The notes beneath the pieces are model-generated. The model had not been told where the DNA came from, did not search any database, and was given only the letters and a program-made list of their open reading frames with translations. Below, in pieces: positions 12,458 to 24,200 of a stretch of DNA of 64,000 nucleotides. This DNA comes from Enoplosus armatus (Eukaryota; Chordata; Actinopteri; Centrarchiformes; Enoplosidae). Both the position numbers and the translations under genes were made by a program. The stretch's first letter is position 1. Every line of letters starts with the position of its first letter. The DNA is taken from NCBI RefSeq assembly GCF_043641665.1, contig NC_092181.1:17583463-17647462 (forward strand). The letters are read 5' to 3'.

Positions 12458-15400
12458 ATGTCACAATTCTGTACAATGCCAGCTGGAGAGAGGAAGAAGC
12501 GCACAGCAGCTATTTGCCGAGAGGTCCATGGTACCAATGGTATGATGTTAGCATGAGGCTCAGCGGACAAACACACTGCTGCAAGATAATAACTATTCTG
12601 ATCTGGGTTCAAAATGTCAGGGCTGCACTCCCGCACTTGCCATAAATAAGCTAATGGGATGATTTAATACCTATGGTGGTTAATCCTTTGTCGTTGTCCT
12701 TTGCAAAAGTCTATTTCTGGAGAGGGGAGGGAAGTTGTGAGGGCCAACTGGGTAGCAGTTTGGATAACGTCCGTGACAGCTGGGGCACATTCCGCCTGTA
12801 ATGGTGGATGAGGAAGCATCACGGACATCCAAAACTCTCAAGTACAATGATAACTCATTTTCCATGACAGTGCTTATAAAATGGAACAATTGAATTTTGT
12901 GACACCTTTGATGTCATTTGTGGACCCTCCCTTAAACCTATTCAGCTGGCAAAATTATATCAGGGGACATTTCTGCATGTTTATTTATATTCTGTATCCA
13001 ACAGTTTCCAGCTCTAAAACCAGGGCTGGATTAACCCGCTAAAGGGGCCCTGGGGTGAAAGTGAACCGTCTGCCACTATTCCCCCACCAACTTCCCAAAT
13101 TAGTTTGTAATAATTTGATCAATTTATTTCAGAATATGCAGCATGTAAATAAAATATAAACTCATGCATTAAAGATATTAAAACAAGATCTTCCTACAAG
13201 ACGGCCTTAGGATGAGGTTGAAATGCCACATTAAGGCATTCACCATTTCAGTCTATAGTGTGCTTTTGTAGTGTGTATTGCCAAACAAATTTGCAATTAA
13301 TCAAATTACCATGATTACCACACCATAAACCTGGGGCCTTTGGGACCCTCAAGGCAGTTTCCCCCTTTTTCCCATTGTTGGAAACCCAGTAACATCAATG
13401 ACAGATTAGTCTTTTGCTTTGTTATCCTTTTTAGAAAATGTGCCTTGACTGAATGATACATGTTGGCATAAATATGTGTTTCAGTTTTTGAAATTAGCAT
13501 TAGCTCACCAATAAGTAATATGCAAAATGAATATACGGATATTAATGAGTGTCTACTAAAGTTATCTTCCTCTACACCTTTATTTTCTCCACTTTGTTGC
13601 CTGACAGGTGACACAATGGATCTGGGAAAGAAGCTCAGCACTCCTAAAGACATCATGTTGGAGGAGTTATCGTTGCTTTCCAACAGAGGTTCCCGGCTTT
13701 TCAAAATGCGTCAGAGGAGATCTGAAAAATATACATTTGAAAGTATCCAAAACGAGGCAAACGCACTGCTAAATGTGAGTCAACTTGTATGTGTCGTTCG
13801 GTCACTTCATATGTTTGAATAACTGGATATCGTGAACGCTGTCACTATCTGGTGTTCTGGCATTAGTGCTCTCTGCATGAAAATGTGTAAAATTGTGTGT
13901 GTATTACTCATCAAGAAAATTTATCAGGAAATATGCTCTTGAAAAAAAAAGTGTTACAACACATGGATGATAACTGAGACATGTGCCTCGTGCCTTTTGC
14001 ATCCTCCAGCCAAATCTTCTGAGAGGCTGCTCGGGCACTTTGCTGAGGAGCTGCTCCCCAGTTTATCAGTGCCTGTTGATGTGTGTGTGTGTGTGTGTGT
14101 GTAATTACAAGTGTTTGTGTGCGTATTTATCTGAGTGCATGGAAGACAAGAGCAGCTAGAGATGTGCCAACTTTACTCAGAACATGTGCTGTACTTTATT
14201 CTGTTTTGCAGAGTGATATTTTAACTGAGAATACACACATGGTGGAAATTAAAGTGGACGCACCAGCTGATGGAAATACTGCTAATCCAGAAAACACTGT
14301 TTCAGGTAATTATGCTGTTCAGTCAGTGAGGCTGACTAATAAGTAAGATTTACAACGTTAGTGAGCTTCAAACATTAAAAAAACAAAAAAACAATCATAA
14401 TCATAAGGAAAAAAAGGTGCTAACATTAGCTCTGTGAAGATTAGGTGAATGAAAATCATTCCTATATCTACCATTTCCTCTGTTAAACTGTACAGAAAAT
14501 GAAGCCATTGTGCTGCACAGTCAAATAAAAGTGGCTGCTTATGTAATGCAGTCATAATAATAACTGGTATCATACAGTCATAACAGCTGGTCTTGTCTTT
14601 TGGCAACTAATTTCATGAGCTTGACAAACACATGTATGTAACTATGATTAATTATACAACCTGAGCAGCTTTGAATGCTTTATTGTATTTCATTGTATTT
14701 TAATAGCCAACAGAGCACTGTGCTTATTCTAAAACGCTCCAGTAGGGTGTCATCCCATGTCGACACATTATATGATGAGTGCACACTTCAACTATGTGCT
14801 ATTTTAAGGCCTCAGATCGCAATGATGGACAACTCCGTCTGCCTGTGTAAGTGTTCCCTAAGCACAGTCTCAATTCATAATCCTATCCACTCTAAAACTG
14901 TAGCCTCCCCAAAAAAAGAAGGCTAAAGAAAACAGCTCAGCATTAACTGCAAACCAAACTGTCAGATCATTCTGCTGCAATGTGGGACAATCCTCCACAA
15001 TATGATCCCACACTCATAATTTGCCTCCTTGACAGATACGACTGCGGTGAAGTTAAACGCCACAGCTATGCCCAAGTCCTACCACTCCCCGTGGGAGCAG
15101 GCGATCCTCAGTGACCCCGACCTCGCTGAAACTCTCAAACTGACAATGCCAGCACCAGACCCACGACCAGAGCTGCCTGGGTACAAATCCTTTAACCGGT
15201 GAGAAAACTATATGGCCTTACTTTGGTGAATTAGTACAAAGAGTAGCACTCACACTTGATGTCAATTTCAGGGTTGCCACTCCTTTTGGTGGCTTTGACA
15301 AAGCTCCCAGAGGAATCACATTCAAGCTCCCTGAGGTGGACCTGAACCCGCCCAGCTACCCAGAACTGCAGGACCCGGGGATGAAGAGGCCCACCTTCAA

Positions 15401-15497
15401 CAGGACAGCCCAGGGATGGATTTCTGAGGGCACCCATCTGATCCTACCCACCGTTATCCTGGAGCCCATCAAAGTCCCAGAGTCTGATGACCTGTAG
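12458..15497 (+). CDS. myoz2: Myozenin-2 (calsarcin-1)
   Basis: Z-disc protein that in mammals tethers calcineurin to alpha-actinin and binds telethonin, filamin C and LDB3/ZASP. Five coding exons, all GT-AG and phase-consistent: 12458-12539, 13608-13774, 14212-14305, 15036-15198 and 15272-15497, giving 243 aa (human about 264). Hallmarks in order: [16 protein letters not shown] at the N-terminus, then [24 protein letters not shown], the basic block [19 protein letters not shown], then [36 protein letters not shown] and the C-terminal PESDDL. That last motif is the acidic PDZ ligand type of the family and indicates binding to PDZ-LIM proteins. Start: ATG 12458 is the first Met in frame with the conserved N-terminus. 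The middle segment is shorter than in human. It sits between synpo2 and usp53 as in mammals. Confidence 0.95.
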
Positions 15498-15825
15498 AGG
15501 CTCGCACTTGATGTAATCTGGCAACATGATGTTGGCTGTAGTATTTTGGCCCCGCCTGTGATGACGACAGTTCATTAGTAGCTCAGTCACAATTCCTCAC
15601 CAACACTTGGGATTTCTCCCATGCAATGGACACAAAATGTTTCATGCATATGTTGACGAGAGTGTTTGGTGTACACTTAAAAACACTGTATTCAAAGAAA
15701 GTCATGTAAATAGCAAAAAGGAATGTGCAACACATAATTCAAGATGAATTTCCACTGATACTGACAGCAAAACTGTAAATTTTATAAATGTTCAAATGAA
15801 TTGATTAATATGTAATGTAAATAAA
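15498..15825 (+). terminator. myoz2 3'UTR with poly(A) signal
   Basis: Non-coding sequence after the TAG at 15495-15497. AATAAA at 15820-15825 within 'gtaaataaagaatg' is the most likely polyadenylation signal. Confidence 0.65.
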
Positions 15826-17876
15826 GAATGCAACTTATTTATTGATGATACACAGCTGGAACATGAACTGTAAAGAATTGTATTACAGAAAAATACACAA
15901 ATAAACTGATGATGCTCATTGCTATTTATTTATTTAAGATCTAATCTAAATAAAAGCTTCATGTGAAATGCTGAATATACAAGTAAAGATTGATTAAGCT
16001 ATTAAGTTAATCTAAAGTTCAACACTAAAAACAGCCTGAAAAGAAAGATTTGTAGCAATAAAATAACAGTGAGAGCTCTGTTTTATGTCCCGTATCCTCC
16101 ACAGAGGATTTATTGAAGAAATAATTTTGCATTTCATCTAAGAAACATTTTATCTTGAGGTCACAACAATCTGGGAGAAAGACGGAGGAACCTGGACTTT
16201 GACCTGTGATGACATGGAACTGTGTAATAATTAAAAACACAGCACATACATGGACTCAAAAAACTTTGACTTTATAGACAAATATATTTAATAACTGTAC
16301 AAGCAATAACCGCCCCCCCCCCCCCCCCCCGCAGATCAATGCAAAATAGATATGGTTGCGCCTGCCTTGTGTCGAGGGAAATAACACTAAAGAGAAAATG
16401 TAAATGTTTGTTCTGTATTGTGTCGAGTCACAGAGGGACTAAAAACCTGTAACTTTACAGTATCACAACCTACAGTAACAATACTGTGTATGAGTGCAAA
16501 AGACACTGAATGTCTGTGAGTGATTCTTGGTGTTGAGCTCACTGTGTTTCTGAAGAATTGAGCTGGAAACATTCAAGCTGCATGATTTTACTTCTTCTAA
16601 TACACACCCTACATACATACTGTACATTGTATGTTTAATAACTAACTTAATGCACATAATTTTTCTCGCTTCTGATTGTGACTGCACATAGCTGCTCTGG
16701 ATGAAGGAACACACTCTGCCTTTCAGACAGCTGGAAACACAGAGGAGGCGATAAAGGAGAGAAAACAGGATCGAATTCAAGGCCAGCGGGAACTCATGAG
16801 CAAACTTCATACATGACTATCATTTCTCCAAAACCTCTGTAATCCAAAGAGTTTGCATGTCGTTGAGATATGAGCAATCCATCAAGTCAGATGTGCAAAA
16901 GTCATTTTACTTTTGTTTCAATACTGTCATGACAAGAAACGCCAATTTGTGTCATTCTAAATGATTTAATTCAGTACACGAATGCAAGAATGGGAGTGGG
17001 TTTTGAGGTGTAACTGTGAGAAAGTGTCAGGGGTTGACTCGGTTGTTCACTGAGTTTAAATTATAACTGGTGGCACAGCAACAGCAGGGGATGTTTCAGT
17101 TTCAGCTGTATAGAGAACAGGATCTGACTCTGACCTCAACATGTAAATCCTGTTTTATATAATAAATAATGTAATAATAGAACTAACTGCACTAAAACTA
17201 GTGCATAAACTCTAACTGCCCTTATAGCCACTGATTTAGGTGGTAACGCGTAGATATTTATAGCTGCTGCAAGTCTTTCAAAGTCTCTTTCTCAGAAAGG
17301 CTGAACTACTAGACACTGCAAACTGGGGGAAAAAAGAAAGAACCACAAAAAAAAAAAAACGGCTCTAAAAATAACCCAAAGAACAGTTGAGAGTTTGACA
17401 GCTCATCTGAACAGAACTCAGCTGTGCAACATTCAGAAGGAGAAACATGAAGCCTTCTTTCTTTTTAGGCTTTTTTTATAAATAATACCAAAAACTCTTC
17501 ATGTGTCTCGAGGGAGGTTTCAGTGCTATTGCTGGAGCCAAGATAGGATCAGAGAAATGCTGCACTGTATTTATACACACACATGTCCATCCCACAGGCG
17601 GCACATGGTCCATACTATTTTTCCATATGTTCTCTTATAGCGCTGAATCTATCAGGACATGTATGAAAATTATGGTATTTGCTTATTTGAACTTCCTACA
17701 GTCAAAATGTATCATCGAAGTGTTTTTCTCTCTGATTGTGATAGAAGACGTTCCTGTTTAATATTCACGAACAGATTTCATTCTTGGACTCAAAATCAGT
17801 GAGGACTTCTCAGTGTAACAACTCATGAAGAGTGAATTCACGCTATTTTTCACAGGCTGGCCGGCATTGCTGTAGA

Positions 17877-17930
<54 letters not shown>

Positions 17931-18690
17931 CACACAGTACTGTAAATAATCTAATATTTATATCTGTATAAATATAATCTGTATTAGTAAAATGAATCTG
18001 AAAATTGATTTGTAACTGTACTCTGTAATGAAGCTATGTACCCAGACATCACACCATTACTTTGTTCTATTTTGGTCATGATCCACTAAAAACTTATGTG
18101 GGAAAAGAACAACTGAAAGAGAGAGACACACACCAATTACTGAGTGTCATTTTTTGCTGACTCTGGCTTGTGTGCGCCATCAGCCTCTTTCAGTCGTCCT
18201 GTCTCCACTTAAAACCTGCTCAGCTCTGCAGGCTTTTCCCCCTCCAGACCCTCCATCTGCCCCCATTTTTCTGATTCCATGTCCTGTTTACTGCAGCACG
18301 AGAGCCACGCCGATAGAAATGGTAGATTTAGAATATTTTTTGTTGCTATCTGATAAGAAAATGAATGCTTAATATTACCTGTTATTTGCAGCAGTGTAAC
18401 AAATGGTAAGAAAGAGGATGACCGCATGACAACTTCTTTGTCCAGTGTGGCTTATTTGCACATTCTCTGTTTCACTTGGACTCAAAATCCAAATATAAAA
18501 CAGTATCCTGTTTCTGTTGTGTGACATTTAAGTGAGAGCATTTACAAAACAAAAAAACACAGGCAGGGTTTAGTCCCCACAGTGCTGCATGATTATGAAA
18601 CCAGTGCAGTCATGTGATGTCTTCTCTCATCATCATCATGACAAGTTGGAAGTCTGACCTTCCGCCAGCACACAGTTTGCCATGCAGGGA
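15826..18690. other. myoz2-usp53 intergenic region
   Basis: No gene recognised. It contains an 18-base poly-C tract at 16313-16330 and a (CA)n microsatellite at about 17879-17925. ORFs in this stretch are short and without family resemblance. Confidence 0.6.
17879..17925. repeat. (CA)n microsatellite
   Basis: Uninterrupted CA dinucleotide repeat of about 23 units. Confidence 0.95.
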
Positions 18691-18699
18691 TTGAAGATT

Positions 18700-19112
18700 G
18701 CAATACAGCAGCAGTGCACTTGAGGCTACACTAGGGGCGGAGTTTGACCTCTCAAGTCTCAAAACATCACTAATCCGCGTCGGACATTCTGACACAGGCC
18801 ATCTCTGGCCCCCGTTTGGACGGAAAAGGGACGAATTTTTTCTCCCCGAAATAACGCCGTCCCGAGCGGGTCCGCGCGGCGTCAGACAAGAGGCTCGGGC
18901 TGCCGCCTGTGCGCGTGTCGGAGGGATTGGGAATGCTGCACTATGACAGATAGTGCGTTACATGCGTCTGGACATATCTGCAGTCATTTATAGGCAGTTT
19001 TTTTTTTTTTTTTGCGGGATTCGGCGAGAAGTCTTGGGGTTTGCGCGTTGACAGCTGGACCGCCCTGCGCCTTCATTGGAGGCGAGCAGTCAAGTATCCG
19101 CTTCCCTTTAAG
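18700..19112 (+). promoter_or_regulatory. usp53 CpG-rich promoter and candidate untranslated first exon
   Basis: A locally GC- and CpG-rich island in an otherwise AT-rich region, with a GC box (GGGGCGGAG) near 18732 and a good donor, 'tttaag|gtgagtcgg', ending a candidate untranslated exon at 19112. The first coding exon of usp53 follows at 21272 on the same strand. The transcription start is not determined. Confidence 0.6.
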
Positions 19113-21271
19113 GTGAGTCGGCAGAGCATTTGTTTTCTCAACGCCTGAATGCAAGTTGCGGCATATTTCTGCTACTGTGGCTGACCGGGCGCTGTTCCCA
19201 CGTCTCCTGCGGTGGGAGCGCGCTCGCCGAAGCTTTTGTTTTTATTTTTAAACGCATGAAAAGCACAGGACGGCCACGAAGTCCCGCTCACTAAAGGATT
19301 TACGTCCTCTTTATGAACCCTACTGCAAAGATGGGCGCTTATGTCAGACCGTATAGGCCTATACAGGCATCACATGGTGTCAAGAGAGGTTGGTGCAGAA
19401 ACACATGTGGGCACTGACACCTAATGTAGGCTTTAAGTATGATTTCACGTGATGAAAACGTTAGAATATGTATGAAATAGGTCATTTTGTGACTGTGGGG
19501 TGAAATGAAAGGCCTGTAATCAGTCGTTCTTTGAACATATAAATTACAGGTGCATTTACAAATAAGCCTACAGCAAAATAAAATATACTATATGCCTGTA
19601 GAAGTTTGCCACCCCTTAGAAAAATCATAATTGTGTGTCTTGCTCATCAAATTATAATTGAAAATATTGATTGACTCCCCCTATGTATGTACATTACAAA
19701 TGTAAACAAACCAGAGCAGCATCACATCAAGATGAATAATTAATTTAGTTGTTGTCTAATGTCAATATGCTTGTTGCATATGTCAGTATCTTTGACTTCA
19801 GGCTTCAGCTCTGTGTTTTGATTTTTTTGGTGGCGGGGTGAGGCTCTTGTTTACGTTTATTTGTATTAAGATTGCAGCGTAAATGTAATTGAGTTTCAAA
19901 TAAGACAAGCAGTTGTTGTTTGTGTTGAATATTGGCAGCTATTTATGATGGTAATACATTATCATATCCATAAAAAGATTATGTGTTCCAGAGCAAAACT
20001 AAACTGTTCACTATCCTTACACCATTTTAGGTTTTATGAGAAAATAATAATGATACAAATGATTATAATGTCTTAGAATTTATTGTAACATTGTGCCCAT
20101 GCATCATTATTGTACCTCTTTATTTTTAATTGCTTTTTCTGCAAGCTGTGTATCAGTGATGAAGCAATAACCGGGTCCAGTACAAATAAAAACAGGTCTA
20201 AAGGTGTCTGAACATCTATAAATCATGAGTTTAATTTGAATGTAATTATCAGACCACAAGTTAATGAGGTTGTCTTTTCTCTATAAGCAGGTGTGAAGTC
20301 TAAAAGCCTCAACAGCAACAGTTAAAATGTTGTCGTGTTCTTGCATCAGCCGGTGTGGTGGTCACAATGCAGACTGTGAAGGCTGCAGATCATAGAGGTG
20401 GCACACATCTCAAAGTTCAGTATTAATAGTATTTAAGACAATGAACTTTAGTGGATTTTAATCTTACTTTAGTGTTTATATCTGCTATATTCAGCTGCTC
20501 TTTTCAGAAGTGCTTAATTTAATGAGGTTGTGCTGAAATGGTTACTGCTCTACTTTTTAAGCATTAGTTGGATATTCAGCCTTGCCACTCGTGTTTGTAC
20601 ATTTACAGTTTACCTCTTCCTTCTTCATCTGTCCTCACATATTGTCCAGTTGCCATTCAATGTCCAGTAGCACATGGCTGAGGCTGCCCTGTGGCTGATC
20701 CAGACAATGCTTTCAACTAACCGCTCCGGAGGTGCGTGGGGATGAAATGGATGGAGCCCATGGCCAGACCAACGCACCAGCTCCCACCTCCCAGCATGTC
20801 CAGCCGCAGCAAGTCTCCCCCCAACTCTGGAGAAGGTAGATGACATGATTCATCTGGCGTCCAACCAAATCAGTCATTTGGATTAGTGATGTAATGAAAA
20901 CGGTGTCCAAGATGAACTGAATTTTCATCCTGTGTTGCATATTATGCCTCCATAGTGCCATGCAATAATAATCACATTTTGAATCATTAGTATATGAGTG
21001 CAGACTTTAAACTAAAATGCACTGACACTTACAACATGTTTGTGTGTTTAGTATGTTTTGAGTGGGTAATTGATTTTTTTAAAGTTTCATTTTCCATTCA
21101 GCTCAGATTTTAATGAAACATAGTTTACTTGGGACAATAAAACATCCACAACCTATTATATAATATAATATAATGTTTTTAAAGTTACAAATGGGGTGTA
21201 AATTGCTTTGAAAGACACAAAGACACACAGAAGATACATGTGAAAACCTGAGGATTGTTCATCAGTTGCAG
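19113..21271 (+). other. usp53 5' intron
   Basis: AT-rich sequence between the candidate first exon and the exon holding the start codon. A second untranslated exon is possible but no candidate was convincing. Confidence 0.5.
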
Positions 21272-21282
21272 GCTCTAACTCC

Positions 21283-24200
21283 ATGTCATGGGTGAAGATG
21301 TTCAAAAAACCTGGAGGAGGCCTGAAGAAATCCTACCAGCCTGGGAGCATGCTGTCTCTCGCGCTCACCAAAGGCCTGCTGAATGAGCCCGGGCAGAATA
21401 GCTGCTTCCTGAATAGCGCAGTTCAGGTGAGGACCATTTTCTAAATTACTGAAAGAATACTGAAATTACATTACTTCACTCCACTGACATAATTGCAAAA
21501 CTGTCTCAAATGCTCAAATAAACAAACTATAAATTCTCCTTCTAGCATTTCCGCACTCACTTAGTTTCAAAACACTACACTGTAAAGCTGCATATTAACA
21601 AGTAAAGCTTGTTTTTATGCCATAGTTATGTTTTTGGGTTGTCCATCCGTCTGTCCGTCCCATTCTCGTGAACGTGATATCTCAAGAGCGCCTTGTGGGA
21701 ATTTCTCTAAATTTGGCACAAACGTCCACTTGGACTCAGGGATGAGCTTATATATTATATTATATTATAAATTATATTATAATTTGGTAGTTAAAGGTCA
21801 AGGGTCAAAACACGTTTTTGGCCATAACTCAAGAATTCACGACCATATTTCACAGTTGATCGGACAATGAATTGGTGACACTTTTAACTCAAAGGTCAAA
21901 GGTCACTGTGACCTCAAAATTACCTTGACAAACACTTTTTTGGCCGTAACTCAAGAATGAATGTGGTAATTATGACAAAATCTCACACAGATGTTTAATG
22001 GGATACAACGATGAAGTGATGACATTTTTTACCCAAAAGGTCAAACGTCAACTTCACTGTGACATCATAATGTCCTTAGTCTACGCCATAACTCAGGAAC
22101 AGAAGAGGAGATTGTGACCATATTTCACAGTCGGTAGGACACTGAATCAGTGACACTTGACTCAAAGGTCAAAGATCATAGGCCATAATTTAGCGATAAT
22201 TTAAGAATGAAGTGTTGGAGCGTGCCTAGTTAATCGTGATCCAGTGAGTGAATAAGTTTCACCTACAGCTCATAGAGAGGATTCACATCTAAAACTGCCA
22301 GGAGAAAACAAAAGCACCACATTTTGTGTAGCTATACTCTATATACTATAAGTATCCATCTTTACATAGTAATCAAGTACATGTGCACTTGTTTAGCCAA
22401 TTCATCTATGCTGATCCTTCATTAATCAGTTCAACAATGTATATTCACTAGAATCATACATATATACCATCAATATAGTGATAACTTCCATTTAGTCCTC
22501 ACTGCATATATTATATGACTCTGCACAGACATGGATGTAAAGTGAAACTTGGGGCATACAACCGCCGGGCGGTATTTCTAGTTTTTTATGTGTGGTTAAG
22601 TTAGAGATGCTGGGACTCCGCAAACCAAATTAATAAGCTGAAAATGACTAAAAGCTGAGAAAAGCTGCAGAGTTGAGTGTTGATTTTCAGTGGGTTTGGC
22701 AGTACTAGCAACAAAGACATTTGCTTCAATGGTAATATCAAAGCTATTGTTTATAAGATCTTTCCCTTCTAGATAAAATTGAAGTGGTTTCAGTTCATAT
22801 CAGTATTTTGATGAGTGTGCTGTTGTTGAACCTTCACAGGTGCTTTGGCAGCTGGACATTTTCAGGAGAAGTTTGAGGCAGCTCTCAGGTCACTTCTGTC
22901 TCGGTGATGCCTGCATTTTCTGTGCTTTAAAGGTTTGTATGTTTCTGTACTTTGAGCTAAACCTGCCATTATGTGTAGTACTGTTGAATATTTCTAATTT
23001 CGTTTCTCTATGATACTGGGGATGATAGATATTGATGCTATAACAACTCGTCTGTGAAAATAGAAATCTGTCGTGAATTATAATGTGATGAGGATCATCA
23101 CCCTCATTTTCAGGACAGTTACTAATCATTGTTTTTTCTTTTTCAGAGTATATTCAGCCAGTTTCAGCAGAGTAGAGAGCGTGTGCTCCCCTCCGACAGC
23201 CTGCGTAACGCCCTAGCTGAAACTTTTAAGGATGAGCAACGCTTCCAACTTGGCCTGATGGATGATGCTGCTGAGTGCTTTGTACGTTGACACAGTTTGC
23301 CTTTGGCTTTTAATCAAAGTAATACCCAGTGGAAGACCTTTCCACAGTAACTGTGTATTAAATAATAGTTATGGTGCTTCCTCCTCTATGACACTGAAGG
23401 TAAAAAGAAGCAGATGCCACTGACAAAATGCTTAGGCTCTGTGTAATCACCGGTTTTATCTACTGCCTCTTGCTTTTTAGCATATTTAAGCCCTGTTAGG
23501 ATTGTATATTGGATTTAGTTGATTAAATTTGCCTCTTGGCTGAGTTTTGTGCATTTGATCTTTGTCTGTTTTGTGCCTACATCATCTGAAATTCCCTTAC
23601 TTATAGTTGTTTATGTTGTGTATATTGACCTCAGTCTGACTTAACATCACAAGCCAAGATTTTTTTAAAGAGGGACACCATTTTATAATCTACAGCCATT
23701 TTAAATCCAAATATTATATTGTTAGTTGATTTAATGCATGTGTTATTCAGTGACAGCAATGTAGTTATAGAATTGGACAAAGATGTATATATATATATAT
23801 ATATCCATATATGTATAGTGTTTCACATACATGTTAAAGTGAATGACCAATTTACAGTTTGTAAGGAAACTGTCGAGCTGAACTTTAAGGTTAAGGACAG
23901 GATCCTTCAGTTTTTATGTTTCTAACTGTGCAATAGTGCTGTGTAGCATGTGTGTATCTTCTCTTATTTCCCACATATTAGGAGAACATCCTGGAGCGAA
24001 TTCATTTGCACATAGTTTCAGACGCTGCGACTGATGCTTGTTCATCCAAATCCTGCATCACCCATCAGAAGTTTGCAATGATGCTTTATGAGCAGGTAAC
24101 TAAGTTTTTTCAATACCATTGAAAAACAATACAGTGCTGTAATATCATGTGTATTAATGTTAAATACATGGGGACAAAAATATGATGTTTTACAGTAGAA

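Noticed and set aside
16313..16330. Poly-C runs here and at 10991-11006 as functional elements
   Set aside because: Homopolymer tracts of this length are common slippage products or assembly uncertainty; no flanking feature supports a role.
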